Part shown: in pieces, positions 24,928 to 34,037 of the stretch
Layout: every line of letters begins with the position of its first letter
How positions within the stretch are numbered: the first letter of the stretch is position 1
DNA from: Hymenobacter montanus
Lineage (GTDB): Bacteria > Bacteroidota > Bacteroidia > Cytophagales > Hymenobacteraceae
NCBI RefSeq assembly: GCF_014699115.1
Contig: NZ_JACXAD010000013.1
Location: 62,001 to 126,000 of the forward strand
Reading direction: 5' to 3'
Length of the DNA: 64,000 nucleotides
The notes under the pieces: generated by a model
Told to the model about the DNA's origin: nothing
Databases searched by the model: none
Seen by the model: the letters and a program-made list of their open reading frames with translations, nothing else
Translations under genes and position numbers: made by a program

Positions 24928-25518
24928 GTGGTGTTAGCACTGAAAAGACTTTCCATTCTGGCTTTGGGGCTGAAGCTCCTGGTAAGCTGCTCGTCGGCGC
25001 CGGATTTTACCCCCAAGCCCAAAGGATACAATCGCATCGATTTGCCCGCCCACCGCTATCAGGAGCTAGCAGCCGGGCACCCATACTCGTTCGAATATTC
25101 GAGAGAAGCCGTGATCAGGCGAGACTCTTCTGCCCTGGCGCAGCCGCACTGGCTCAATGTGTATTACCCTAAGTTGCATGCCAACGTGCAGATTACCTAC
25201 ATGGACGTGGAGCGGGACCGCCGCCTCTACAACAAGATGATGGAGGATGCCCGCAAGCTCACCGGCAAACACGAGATTAAAGCCACGGCCATCGACGAGC
25301 GGATCCTGAAGACCCCTAGCGGCCTGCGGGCATCGGTATTTGAGCTTCAGGGCGAGGTACCCAGTCAGTTCCAGTTCTACACCACCGACAGCACCAAGCA
25401 CTTCCTCCGCGGGGCATTATACTTTCGAACAGCCACGGCTAACGATTCGCTGGCCCCGGTAATTGAGTACGTGAAGACCGATATAGTTCGCATGCTCAAT
25501 ACGCTAAAGTATAAGTAG
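24928..25518 (+). CDS. gldD: gliding motility lipoprotein GldD
   Basis: This predicted lipoprotein of about 196 residues starts at GTG 24928, or at the next codon, also GTG. A short basic-hydrophobic signal ends in the lipobox LVSC. The mature part begins SSAPDFTPKPKGYNRIDLP. The PKPKGYxRIxLP opening is the hallmark of GldD, and segments LNVYYPKLHANVQITYM and RASVFELQGEVPSQFQFYTTDS also fit. GldD is needed for gliding and for type IX secretion in flavobacteria. Its usual neighbour gldE is absent between ssb and gldD here. Confidence 0.87.
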   Translation: MVLALKRLSILALGLKLLVSCSSAPDFTPKPKGYNRIDLPAHRYQELAAGHPYSFEYSREAVIRRDSSALAQPHWLNVYYPKLHANVQITYMDVERDRRLYNKMMEDARKLTGKHEIKATAIDERILKTPSGLRASVFELQGEVPSQFQFYTTDSTKHFLRGALYFRTATANDSLAPVIEYVKTDIVRMLNTLKYK

Positions 25519-25618
25519 TTATTTATCAATTGATGGTTAACACGCTCTTTAGGGCTCAACGACGCCACCGAAGAAGCAGGTTGGCGGCTAGCTGTTGACT
25601 GATAAATTTCCATAGTAG

Positions 25619-27715
25619 ATGAGCTTTTTCAATACCCGACTCGAGTTTCTGCGGACGGTGGGGAGCACCCAACGGGCGCAACTGCTGGGCAAAGAGCTCG
25701 GTCTTTTCACCTACGGGGACCTCATTCAGCGCTACCCCTTCCGCTACCTCGACCGGACGCAGGTATACAACGTAGCCGATCTGCACGAGGACTTGCCTTA
25801 TGTGCAAGTGAAGGGTATGCTGCGGGGCAAGGAGCTGATTGGGGAGGGACCCAAACAGCGCCTGGTAGCCAAGCTGGGCGACGGCACCGGCGAGCTGGAC
25901 CTGGTGTGGTTTAAAGGGGTAAAGTGGGTGCAGCAGTACACTAAAAACAACCAGGAATATATCGTCTTCGGCAAGCCTACCATGTTCAATGGTCGACCAC
26001 AGATGGCCCATCCGGAGCTGGAAGAGGTGAGTGAGCGCAAGCCTGGGCAAAGCTTTCTGCAGCCCGTCTACAACACGTCGGAAAAGCTTAAGAACTACCA
26101 CCGCATCGATAGCAAGGCGATTATGCGCATGGTGGCCGAATTGTTAAAGCTGGCCCAGTCGCACGTGGTCGAGTCGCTCTCGCCCGCCCTTATTGAGCAG
26201 TACGGGCTGATGAGCAAGGCGCAGGCGCTCCAGCAGATTCATTTTCCGCAGAGCCCGGAGCTGCTCACCGCCGCCAGGTTCCGGCTGAAGTTTGAGGAGC
26301 TGTTTTACGTACAGCTCAAGCTGCTGCGGCAGCGCGACCAACGGAAAGTGACCCTGGCCGGGCAAATCTTTAACCAAGTGCCCACGCTGGTCGATTTCTA
26401 CAAAAATCATCTCACGTTCGACCTCACCGGCGCCCAGAAGCGGGTCATTCACGACATCTATAAGGATTTTTGCACGGGCCGGCAGATGAACCGGCTTTTG
26501 CAGGGCGACGTGGGCTCGGGCAAAACCATCGTAGCCTTCATCGCCATGCTGATGGCGGCCGACAACGGCGCGCAAAGCTGCATCATGGCCCCGACTGAAA
26601 TCCTGGCCGACCAGCACTATGCGGGCTTGAAAGTATACGCCGACGCGCTGGGCATTCACATCGGCAAGCTCACCGGCAGCACCCGCACGGCCGAGCGGCG
26701 CGTGCTCCACGAGGCCCTGCGCAACGGCACCATGCACATGCTGGTGGGCACTCATGCCCTGCTCGAAGACGTGGTTCAATTCCGCAACCTTGGGCTGACC
26801 ATCATGGACGAGCAGCACCGTTTCGGGGTGGCGCAGCGCTCGAAACTGTGGCAGAAGAACCCCCACATTATTCCGCACGTGTTGGTAATGACGGCCACGC
26901 CCATTCCGCGGACTCTGGCCATGACCCTGTACGGCGACCTCGACGTGAGCGTAATCGACGAGCTGCCCGCGGGCCGCAAACCCATCGTGACGGTGCATCG
27001 CTACGATGCCAACCGCCTGAAAGTGTTCGAGTTCATTCGTGACCAAGTAAAGCTGGGCCGGCAGGTGTACATTGTGTATCCATTGATCGAAGAGTCGGAA
27101 ACAATGGACTATAAGGACCTAACCGATGGCTACGAAAGCGTAGCCCGGGCCTTCCCCGAGTTCCAGATCAGCATCGTACACGGGCGCATGAAGGCGGAAG
27201 AGAAGGAATACGAGATGCAGCGCTTCATCAAGCGGGAAACCCAGATTATGGTCGCAACTACAGTGATTGAAGTGGGGGTGAACGTGCCCAATGCTTCGGT
27301 GATGGTAATTGAGTCGGCCGAACGGTTTGGCCTCTCGCAGCTGCACCAGTTGCGGGGGCGAGTGGGCCGGGGTGCCGACCAGAGCTACTGCATTCTGATG
27401 ACCGGCTTCAAGCTGAGCAAGGACGCACGCACCCGACTCGAAACCATGGTTCGAACCAACAATGGTTTCGAAATCGCGGACATCGACTTGAAGCTGCGCG
27501 GCCCCGGCGACCTAATGGGTACCCAGCAGAGCGGCGTGCTCGACTTGCTGATTGCCGACCTGGCCAAAGATGGCCGCATTCTGTCGGAAAGCCGGGCCGC
27601 AGCTCAGGCGCTACTAGTGGCCGACCCCAATTTGGTGCAGCCGGAAAATGGGAATATCCGGCGCCACATCGAAAGTTTGCCCGCCACGGCCGTAAACTGG
27701 AGCCGGATCAGCTAA
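25619..27715 (+). CDS. recG: ATP-dependent DNA helicase RecG
   Basis: This 698-residue helicase remodels stalled forks and branched DNA. The N-terminal wedge/OB domain (about residues 1-190) contains DLIQRYPFRYLDRT. The helicase part has Walker A GDVGSGKT, MAPTEILADQH, a DEQH box (MDEQHRFGV), VMTATPIPRTLA, and motif VI QLRGRVGRG. The C-terminal LKLRGPGDLMGTQQSG is diagnostic of RecG. Length is standard. It starts 100 bases after gldD on the same strand. Confidence 0.97.
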   Translation: MSFFNTRLEFLRTVGSTQRAQLLGKELGLFTYGDLIQRYPFRYLDRTQVYNVADLHEDLPYVQVKGMLRGKELIGEGPKQRLVAKLGDGTGELDLVWFKGVKWVQQYTKNNQEYIVFGKPTMFNGRPQMAHPELEEVSERKPGQSFLQPVYNTSEKLKNYHRIDSKAIMRMVAELLKLAQSHVVESLSPALIEQYGLMSKAQALQQIHFPQSPELLTAARFRLKFEELFYVQLKLLRQRDQRKVTLAGQIFNQVPTLVDFYKNHLTFDLTGAQKRVIHDIYKDFCTGRQMNRLLQGDVGSGKTIVAFIAMLMAADNGAQSCIMAPTEILADQHYAGLKVYADALGIHIGKLTGSTRTAERRVLHEALRNGTMHMLVGTHALLEDVVQFRNLGLTIMDEQHRFGVAQRSKLWQKNPHIIPHVLVMTATPIPRTLAMTLYGDLDVSVIDELPAGRKPIVTVHRYDANRLKVFEFIRDQVKLGRQVYIVYPLIEESETMDYKDLTDGYESVARAFPEFQISIVHGRMKAEEKEYEMQRFIKRETQIMVATTVIEVGVNVPNASVMVIESAERFGLSQLHQLRGRVGRGADQSYCILMTGFKLSKDARTRLETMVRTNNGFEIADIDLKLRGPGDLMGTQQSGVLDLLIADLAKDGRILSESRAAAQALLVADPNLVQPENGNIRRHIESLPATAVNWSRIS

Positions 27716-27774
27716 CAATGATGGACTCACCGAATGGTGCGAAACCCTTCGCCCTAGGTTGGATGATTCTCCGG

Positions 27775-28002
27775 CTAAAACAGCTCAGTAAGGAGCGTGC
27801 TGCCACTCTGTTGCGCCCGGACCGGCGCCTGAGTCGGCTTGGTCGGTTCAGGAGTAAGCACTTGATGAACCCATACTACCGAGCTGTCGGGAACTGTAGT
27901 GGCTTCAACATTCTGCACTATAGTAATCGGATTGGACGGTTTAGATAGTTTACCACTAATGATAAGGGCGAATAACAAAGTAAACTTAAGCAGAGACTTC
28001 AT
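27775..28002 (-). CDS. small secreted protein of unknown function
   Basis: This 75-residue protein starts MKSLLKFTLLFALIISGKL, a plausible signal peptide. The mature part is short, Thr/Pro-rich and without recognisable domains. The ATG at 28002 is chosen over longer starts because a consensus box (TAGTTTTG) lies 25-32 bases upstream of it. It is not recognised as a known family. Its 3' end lies close to that of recG, transcribed from the opposite direction. Confidence 0.5.
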   Translation of the reverse strand: MKSLLKFTLLFALIISGKLSKPSNPITIVQNVEATTVPDSSVVWVHQVLTPEPTKPTQAPVRAQQSGSTLLTELF

Positions 28003-28363
28003 AGTAAATAATAGATATCGCGGGCGCAAAACTACGACCAAAGAAGGCTTCACTAAAACAAGCTGGCCGGAACGCTAACCAGACACGTCCAATCAGGCTT
28101 GTAACTCGTTGGATTTCTTAAATCTAAAGGTGTTAAGGCGATCCTTAAGTTAGGTTCTTTGAGTCGGCACTAAGTAAACGAGCCCGCTGTACGGAATTGC
28201 CTGCGGATGGGTTATGCTTAAAACACCTTTTTATGATCTAATTAGCCTCCCCTGGTTTAAAAGGGTATACATATACAATATCCAGGGAGTAAAAGGAGTA
28301 ATTTTGCGTACCTTATAGAGTAGTCAAAATCAATTTATCCGTGGTTTAAACGCGTCATACTTC
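28003..28363. other. intergenic region with divergent promoters
   Basis: No gene is present. TAGTTTTG at 28027-28034 (minus strand) would serve the small secreted protein. TAATTTTG at 28299-28306 (plus strand) would serve the 484-residue secreted protein, with a leader of about 50 bases. The middle is AT-rich with no stem-loop of note. Confidence 0.5.
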
Positions 28364-29818
28364 ATGCTACAGCGAGCAGTGCTTATTGGGATACTGGGCT
28401 GGGCCTCACTAGCTAACACCTCCTCAGCTATTGCCCAAAAGATAAAAGCAGCCCCCTTCAACTACCTACCCGAGCAGGGGGACGACCGTTACGACATGCG
28501 GGTGCCCAATAAAACCTTGTCCCTGCCCGATGGCTCGGGCTTCGTGATTCTGGCGCACCAAAGCGTGGGGGGCTATGCGGTAGAACGCTACGATACGAAC
28601 CTGAAAAAGCTATGGAGCACCACCATTCCGGTAGGCCCGGGCGAGACGCTGGAAGCTTTCGGACGCAGCCCGCAGCAGGCGCTGGTGGTTTTGCACAATA
28701 AGGACGCGAGTAGCCAGAACCTAACCGTGGTGCCCGTAAACCTGCAAAGCGGCCAAAAAGGACCCGTCAAGCTACTCATAACCGCGCCTGCCCGGGACCG
28801 GCGACCAGGGGTATCCATTTCGCCCGACGGCACGCGGGTGCTGGCCTTCCGCTACCTTACCCGCGAGCAGCAAGTAAAAAGCATTGCCGCTACCCTGTTT
28901 GACCAAAGCCTAGCCCAGGTAGAGCAGAAAACGTACGATTTTCGGGACCAGGGCGACTTTTTCTCGCCGGGCGTGCACGTGGCCAACGACGGCACCCAGT
29001 ACGTTACCTTGATTAGCGAAGGAATGAAAAAGTTGACCGTGCGCCGCTATCCGGCTAGCAAATCGGCCGACGTTAAGGTGATGGGCGTTCCGGTTGGCGG
29101 CACCTTTGCGGGCAAAGCTATCACCATCCGGGATGCCAAATTCGTAGTGCTGGGCGATGGCAGCCTGTACGCGGCCGCTTTGTGCGCCGACTACAAAACC
29201 GGCGAGTACTATAGCCTCAAAGTGGTGAAATACGATTTTGCTGGCACCGGCGACATGAAATTTTCGCCGGAGTTCCGCTTCACCCCCGCCTACCTGGCCG
29301 AAGTGGGCAAAGCCAACGGGGTGGACGTAAAGCGCCTGGAAGACGTGTACCTGTCGGAGCTGCTGCTCACCGCCGAAAAACAACTGATTGTAATCGCGGA
29401 AAAGCATTTTGAAACCGGCAGCGGCGAGGCCCCGGTGCACGCCCAGGAGCTGCACGTGTTCGGTTACAATGAGTATGGGATGCCCACGTGGCACAGCATC
29501 GTGGCTAAAAACCAAACGGCTCCGGCCGTAGATGCTTACACCGGCATTGGCTTCCGGACGGCGGTGTTTGGTAACACGGTCCAGATGGTTACGCTGGAAA
29601 CCATCGATAAAAAATCGGACCTCTACCTGCGCCGCATTAACTGCCAAACCGGGGTGGTGACCGCCCCCGAGCGTCTGAAGCTGAACGTAGCCGATGACCA
29701 GCAACTCGCTTACGTAAAGGACTTCACGGCCTGGCTCGGCGAGAAAACCATCGTGGGCGTAAGTCGGCCGAACAAGAAGTCCGCTACTTTACAGCTGGAG
29801 AAGATTGTGGTGAAGTAA
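28364..29818 (+). CDS. secreted protein, probable beta-propeller-like, unknown function
   Basis: This 484-residue protein has a signal peptide cut near SSAIAQ. The rest is almost all predicted beta structure, with repeating elements of about 45-60 residues such as GYAVERYDTNLKKLWST, GVSISPDGTRVLAFRYL and DAKFVVLGDGSLYAAAL. These resemble WD40/PD40-like blades. No catalytic motif and no C-terminal sorting domain were seen. It is monocistronic with a bidirectional terminator after it. It is likely periplasmic or exported. Confidence 0.7.
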   Translation: MLQRAVLIGILGWASLANTSSAIAQKIKAAPFNYLPEQGDDRYDMRVPNKTLSLPDGSGFVILAHQSVGGYAVERYDTNLKKLWSTTIPVGPGETLEAFGRSPQQALVVLHNKDASSQNLTVVPVNLQSGQKGPVKLLITAPARDRRPGVSISPDGTRVLAFRYLTREQQVKSIAATLFDQSLAQVEQKTYDFRDQGDFFSPGVHVANDGTQYVTLISEGMKKLTVRRYPASKSADVKVMGVPVGGTFAGKAITIRDAKFVVLGDGSLYAAALCADYKTGEYYSLKVVKYDFAGTGDMKFSPEFRFTPAYLAEVGKANGVDVKRLEDVYLSELLLTAEKQLIVIAEKHFETGSGEAPVHAQELHVFGYNEYGMPTWHSIVAKNQTAPAVDAYTGIGFRTAVFGNTVQMVTLETIDKKSDLYLRRINCQTGVVTAPERLKLNVADDQQLAYVKDFTAWLGEKTIVGVSRPNKKSATLQLEKIVVK

Positions 29819-29831
29819 GGTAGTTATGCGC

Positions 29832-29869
29832 AAAAGGGCCGCTCCCGACGTGGGAGCGGCCCTTTTTTA
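29832..29869. terminator. bidirectional intrinsic terminator
   Basis: AAAAGGGCCGCTCCC and GGGAGCGGCCCTTTTTT form an 11-bp GC stem with flanking A/T tracts between two converging genes. Confidence 0.88.
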
Positions 29870-29885
29870 TGTTCAGACGAATGCC

Positions 29886-31676
29886 TTAGAATGGGTATTC
29901 GTTGGCCTCGATTACCACGGCGGCGATCCGACGACGGGCGTCGCGCACGTTCAGTAGCTCGGCTTTGGTGAAGCGCTTGAGGCCCATGGCCAGCAGGCGC
30001 TGCTCATCACCTTCGGCCATGCTACCAATGGCGTCTTTACCGGCTTTCTCCACCGTATCAACTGTATCGGCGAGGTACACGCGGGCGATATCGGCCTGCA
30101 CTGCCAGGGCGTCGGCCCCCTTCGTGGCCGCTTCCTTCTCCACGCGGAGCAGGGTGCTCTCAGCCGTGTAGACTTTGATGGCCATGTCGGCGATGTTCAT
30201 GAGCAACTCCTGCTCCTTGGCGAGCGTGGCGGCGTACTTCTGCACAGCCGTACCAGCGACCATCAGAATGGCTTTCTTCAGATTAGCAATGGTCTTGAAC
30301 TCCTTGCTGAACAAGCCGGTTTCTTCATCCTGGCTCAGGCTGGGAATACTCATCAGCTCCTGCTGCACGGCCTGGGCGGGGCCCATCAGGTCAATCTCAC
30401 CCTTGAGGCCTTTCTTCAAAATCATATCCACGGCCAGCAGCCGGTTGATTTCGTTGGTCCCTTCGAAGATGCGGTTGATGCGGGAGTCGCGGTAAGCGCG
30501 GTCCATGGGATAGTCGGCCGAGAAGCCGTAGCCACCGTAAATCTGCACACCCTCGTCCACTACGTAGTCGAGCACTTCGGAGCCTTCTACTTTCAGGATG
30601 GCGCACTCAACCGCGAATTCGCGGGCGGCCCCAAGCAGGGCTTCGTTAGCGCCTTTGCCTTCGGCCATCAGCTGCTGCTCAGTGCGGTAGATGTCGGAGC
30701 CGGCGCGGTAAATGGCCGACTCAACGGCGTAGAGGCGAATGGCTTGCTGAGCAATCTTATGGCGGATAGCCCCGAACTTGGCAATCGGCAGCTTGAACTG
30801 CACCCGTTCGTTGGCGTACTTCACGCTCAATGTGGCCGCCATTTTCGCGGCGCCCAGGCAAGCGGCCGCCAGCTTAATGCGCCCAATATTCAGCACGTTG
30901 AACGCGATGAGGTGGCCTTTGCCAATCTCCCCCAACACGTTCTCCTTGGGCACGGTCACATCCGACAGAAACACCTGGCGGGTGCTGCTGCCCTTGATGC
31001 CCATTTTGTGCTCCTCATTGCCCAGGCTCAGGCCGGGCGTGTTTTTCTCGACGATGAAGCCGGTGAATTTGTCGCCGTCGACCTGCGCGAACACGATAAA
31101 CACGTCGGCAAATCCGCCGTTCGTAATCCACATTTTCTGACCGTTCAACACGTAGCCACTGCCATCGGCCGTCGGCATGGCTTTGGTTTTGGCCCCGAGG
31201 GCGTCGGAGCCGGAGCCGGGCTCGGTGAGGCAGTACGCCCCCATCAGCTCGCCGCTGGTCAGGCCGGGCAGGTATTTGGCTTTTTGCTCCTCGTTGCCGA
31301 AGTACAGAATGGGCAGCATGGCAATGCCGGTGTGCGCGGCAAACGCTACCGGGAAGGAATGGCCACCGCCTACGCCCTCGGTTACCCGCAGGGCCGTGGT
31401 GAAGTCCATATCCAGCCCGCCGTACTGCTCGGGAATGCTCACGCCGAACAGCCCCAGCTGGCCGGCTTTCTCCATCAGGCCGCGCATGAGGCCTTCTTCG
31501 TGGTTATCGAGGCGCTCGAGCAGCGGCTGCACTTCGGCGGCTACAAAGTCCAGGCAGGTCTGGTGCATGTAGTTCTGCTCTTCGGTAAAGTCAGCCGGCG
31601 TGAAGACGTCCTGCGCGTCGGTCGGCTTGATAATGAATTCGCCGCCCTTGAGGGGCGCTTTCTGCGTTACTTCCAT
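29886..31676 (-). CDS. acyl-CoA dehydrogenase (long-chain type)
   Basis: This 596-residue flavoprotein catalyses the first step of beta-oxidation. It has the FAD/substrate segments YCLTEPGSGSDA and KMWITNGGFADVF. The catalytic base is probably the Glu in RIFEGTNEINR. The extra C-terminal domain of about 180 residues resembles the very-long-chain (ACADVL/ACAD9) group, not the 380-residue short-chain type. Two copies of a TAGGCTWGCCTA palindrome lie upstream, one over the presumed promoter. Regulation by the MarR protein encoded at 36503 is inferred. It is transcribed separately from the other beta-oxidation genes. Confidence 0.95.
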   Translation of the reverse strand: MEVTQKAPLKGGEFIIKPTDAQDVFTPADFTEEQNYMHQTCLDFVAAEVQPLLERLDNHEEGLMRGLMEKAGQLGLFGVSIPEQYGGLDMDFTTALRVTEGVGGGHSFPVAFAAHTGIAMLPILYFGNEEQKAKYLPGLTSGELMGAYCLTEPGSGSDALGAKTKAMPTADGSGYVLNGQKMWITNGGFADVFIVFAQVDGDKFTGFIVEKNTPGLSLGNEEHKMGIKGSSTRQVFLSDVTVPKENVLGEIGKGHLIAFNVLNIGRIKLAAACLGAAKMAATLSVKYANERVQFKLPIAKFGAIRHKIAQQAIRLYAVESAIYRAGSDIYRTEQQLMAEGKGANEALLGAAREFAVECAILKVEGSEVLDYVVDEGVQIYGGYGFSADYPMDRAYRDSRINRIFEGTNEINRLLAVDMILKKGLKGEIDLMGPAQAVQQELMSIPSLSQDEETGLFSKEFKTIANLKKAILMVAGTAVQKYAATLAKEQELLMNIADMAIKVYTAESTLLRVEKEAATKGADALAVQADIARVYLADTVDTVEKAGKDAIGSMAEGDEQRLLAMGLKRFTKAELLNVRDARRRIAAVVIEANEYPF

Positions 31677-31709
31677 GACGGTTGAAATGATATTGAAGAT
31701 TAAAATTAT

Positions 31710-31721
31710 TAGGCTAGCCTA
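31710..31721. promoter_or_regulatory. putative MarR operator 1 (leader of acyl-CoA dehydrogenase)
   Basis: TAGGCTAGCCTA is a perfect 12-base palindrome 34 bases before the start codon. The same motif recurs at 31778 and near the marR-type gene at 37023. Confidence 0.7.
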
Positions 31722-31758
31722 CTATTTTCAGAAACAACGGGCCGGCTGGTTTAGTGTT

Positions 31759-31789
31759 GCAAGATAAGAAAATTTGTTAGGCTTGCCTA
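31759..31789 (-). promoter_or_regulatory. putative promoter and MarR operator 2 of acyl-CoA dehydrogenase
   Basis: TAGGCTTGCCTA at 31778-31789 matches operator 1 except at the centre. On the minus strand a TATCTTGC box (31759-31766), close to the -7 consensus, lies about 18 bases from the operator centre. The operator would therefore cover the -33 element. The same geometry is seen before the MarR gene. Confidence 0.65.
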
Positions 31790-31840
31790 CTACTTCCCGC
31801 AAAGAAACCCCGGCTGAGCGGGGTATTTTTGGCTATAATG

Positions 31841-32167
31841 CTACTCGTACGACCCGCTCCAAGACGCTTGCCACGGATCGACGAGCGGGTCTACGAACAC
31901 CATTAATACTTCGTCTTGTTGGAGGAGCCACGTTTCAACAGCTTTTCGGTCGGCTTCCGTAGCGGTTCGGCGGGAGTCAGCACATAAAAGAAAGTGGGTT
32001 GGGCCCCCGTACATCTCCAGGTCATTGGCTTTTACCATGCCAGTCAGCCGGTGCCAATAAGCATCCAATACGTCGCTGCGCAACCCGCCGAATAAAACAA
32101 CCTGTACCTCAAAACCCTTTGCCTGAAACTCTTGCAGCCTAAGCTTCTTTCTGAGTCGCTTTTTCAT
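31841..32167 (-). CDS. YggL (DUF469) family ribosome-binding protein
   Basis: This 108-residue protein starts MKKRLRKKLRLQEFQAKGFEVQVVLFGGL, the characteristic opening of the YggL/DUF469 family. E. coli YggL binds the 50S subunit. The C-terminal ETWLLQQDEVLMVFVDPLVDPW is consistent with the family fold. The start at 32167 gives the exact family N-terminus. It begins 13 bases after the TonB-like gene at 32181, so the two are probably co-transcribed. Confidence 0.85.
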   Translation of the reverse strand: MKKRLRKKLRLQEFQAKGFEVQVVLFGGLRSDVLDAYWHRLTGMVKANDLEMYGGPTHFLLCADSRRTATEADRKAVETWLLQQDEVLMVFVDPLVDPWQASWSGSYE

Positions 32168-32180
32168 GAGCGCTCCCGTG

Positions 32181-32618
32181 TTATTGAAGTTCAATACGAA
32201 TAGGCATTGTAAAGCTGACAGCTACTGGCTTCCCGCTCTGGTACCCCGGGGTTAGTCTTGGCAGAGTGCGGACAGCTTTAAGAAGGGCTTTATCATATGC
32301 CGGCACTCTACTACTGACTATTATTTGCTCACCGTAAATTGCCCCACTTGGCCCGACGATGAAATAAATTACTGTCCGGGGCCAATCAGGTTGCGGCTTG
32401 AGATGAGGCACGTTCAATCTCTTGTTAATTGCCGCTACTAAAGCAGCATTACCTCCACCACCAGGCAGCTCCGGCATTTGCTCCACGCAAGTGTATACAC
32501 GATTGGTTTCGAGCGCTTTCGCAAGCGGACTTTGGGTCTGTGATAGTGGATTTCGCTGAGCTCTGGCGCTCGATGAAAGTACTGTCAGCAGGAGGGGTAC
32601 ACTGAATAGCAGCCTCAT
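32181..32618 (-). CDS. secreted stand-alone TonB C-terminal domain protein
   Basis: This 145-residue protein has an N-terminal signal peptide (cut near SSARAQ) and then only a TonB C-terminal domain. The region CVEQMPELPGGGGNAALVAAI is almost the same as in the full TonB encoded at 57500. The end KAVRTLPRLTPGYQSGKPVAVSFTMPIRIEL is the conserved TonB_C finish. No membrane anchor or Pro-rich spacer is present, so it cannot transduce energy by itself. It may bind TonB boxes or peptidoglycan in the periplasm. Confidence 0.8.
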   Translation of the reverse strand: MRLLFSVPLLLTVLSSSARAQRNPLSQTQSPLAKALETNRVYTCVEQMPELPGGGGNAALVAAINKRLNVPHLKPQPDWPRTVIYFIVGPSGAIYGEQIIVSSRVPAYDKALLKAVRTLPRLTPGYQSGKPVAVSFTMPIRIELQ

Positions 32619-32649
32619 CAGTCAGTGTTTGAAATCCCTCAGCGAGACA

Positions 32650-32688
32650 GTGGTCGGACGAAGCCCTGCGGGCGATTCGTCCGACCAC
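32650..32688. repeat. 13-bp inverted repeat after the thiolase gene
   Basis: GTGGTCGGACGAA and its exact complement flank a 13-base centre that itself pairs (GCCC/GGGC), giving a near-continuous stem. A partial third copy (GTCCGACCA) follows. There is no T-tract. It may be a REP unit or a stem that stabilises the end of the thiolase mRNA. Confidence 0.7.
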
Positions 32689-32705
32689 GTCCGACCATTT
32701 CAGGG

Positions 32706-33887
32706 TTACTTCAGTAGCTCGTAGATGCCGGCCACGCCTTGGCCGCCGCCCACGCAGGCTGTTACCATGCCATACTTCTTGCCGCGCTCGCGCAGCTCGT
32801 CGAACAGCTGGATGCTCAGTTTGGCGCCGGAGCAGCCCAGCGGGTGGCCGAGGGCAATGGCGCCGCCGTTCACGTTCAGCTTCTCGGGGTCGATACCCAA
32901 TTCCCGCACGACGGCCAGCGACTGTGAGGCGAAGGCTTCGTTCAGCTCAATCAGGTCGATGTCGTCCAGCTTTAAGCCAGCTTGCTTGAGGGCTTTCGGT
33001 ACGGCTTTGATGGGCCCCATGCCCATGATGCGCGGGTCGACGCCTTCGGAGGCGTAGTTCACCATGCGGGCAATGGGTTCGAGGTTCAACTCCTTCACCA
33101 TACGCTCCGACATTACCAGTACGAAGGCGGCGCCATCGGACGTTTGCGAGGAGTTGCCGGCCGTGACGGTGCCATTGGCGGCAAACACGGGGCGCAGTTT
33201 GCCCAAGGCTTCCACCGAGGTATCAGCGCGGGGGCCTTCGTCGGTGTCCACCACGTAGGAACGGGTTTTCTTTTTGTCGGTGGCTTGGTCTACGTAGGTT
33301 TCCTCCACCGTTACGGGCACGATACTCTTCTGAAACTTGCCGCCCTGGATGGCCTTAATGGCTTTCTGGTGCGAGCGGTAAGAGAACTCGTCCTGGTCCT
33401 GCCGGCTGATTTTGTAGTCTACGGCCACAGCTTCGGCGGTGAGGCCCATACCCATGTAGTAATCGGGATGCTTCACGGCCAGGTTGTAGTTGGGCACAGT
33501 TTTCCAGCCCACGGTGGGCACCATGCTCATGCTTTCGGTGCCGCCCGCGATGATGCAGTCGGCCATGCCGGCGGTGATTTTGCCCACCGCCATCGCAATG
33601 GTTTCCACGCCGGAGCCGCAGTAGCGGTTCACGATGAGGCCCGGCACGTTGATGGGCAGGGCCAGCAGCGAAATAAGCCGGCCCATTTGCAGCCCCTGCT
33701 CGGCTTCGGGCACAGCATTGCCCACGAGTACGTCGTCGATACGAGTCGGATCCAGGGCCGGTACCGAGGCCACCAGATGCTTGATAACCGTCGCCGCCAA
33801 ATCGTCGGGACGGGTGAAGCGGAAGCCGCCGCGGGGCGCTTTGCCCACTGCGGTGCGGTAACCGGCTACGATATATGCTGTCTGCAT
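32706..33887 (-). CDS. fadA: acetyl-CoA C-acyltransferase (3-ketoacyl-CoA thiolase)
   Basis: This 393-residue thiolase has nucleophile Cys90 in VNRYCGSG, the [10 protein letters not shown] motif and the C-terminal CVGGGQG supplying the second cysteine. NEAFASQ is also conserved. It cleaves 3-ketoacyl-CoA in the last step of beta-oxidation. It lies downstream of the FadN-type gene on the same strand, separated by 146 bases that carry an inverted repeat. It is presumably the third gene of the marR-fadN-fadA transcript. A biosynthetic thiolase role is less likely in this context. Confidence 0.93.
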   Translation of the reverse strand: MQTAYIVAGYRTAVGKAPRGGFRFTRPDDLAATVIKHLVASVPALDPTRIDDVLVGNAVPEAEQGLQMGRLISLLALPINVPGLIVNRYCGSGVETIAMAVGKITAGMADCIIAGGTESMSMVPTVGWKTVPNYNLAVKHPDYYMGMGLTAEAVAVDYKISRQDQDEFSYRSHQKAIKAIQGGKFQKSIVPVTVEETYVDQATDKKKTRSYVVDTDEGPRADTSVEALGKLRPVFAANGTVTAGNSSQTSDGAAFVLVMSERMVKELNLEPIARMVNYASEGVDPRIMGMGPIKAVPKALKQAGLKLDDIDLIELNEAFASQSLAVVRELGIDPEKLNVNGGAIALGHPLGCSGAKLSIQLFDELRERGKKYGMVTACVGGGQGVAGIYELLK

Positions 33888-33890
33888 TTT

Positions 33891-34037
33891 TTAGAGCTTA
33901 GATATTAGCGCGTAGAACTTAGAGTTCTTTCGCTGTGAGTTTAAGGTTGAAGGCTTTTCTGAAAACCGTACAGCTTAGGGAGTAGAACGAAAATTCAGAA
34001 ACCATCTAAGCTCTGAGTTCTACGCTCTAAGTTCTAG
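33891..34037. repeat. imperfect inverted repeat pair between thiolase and FadN genes
   Basis: A left unit (33891-33928) and a right unit (34006-34037) share, in opposite orientation, GCGTAGAACTNAGAG and AGAGCTTAG elements. The right unit overlaps the end of the FadN coding sequence. The AT-rich character differs from the surroundings, which suggests an inserted repeat element. Confidence 0.6.
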
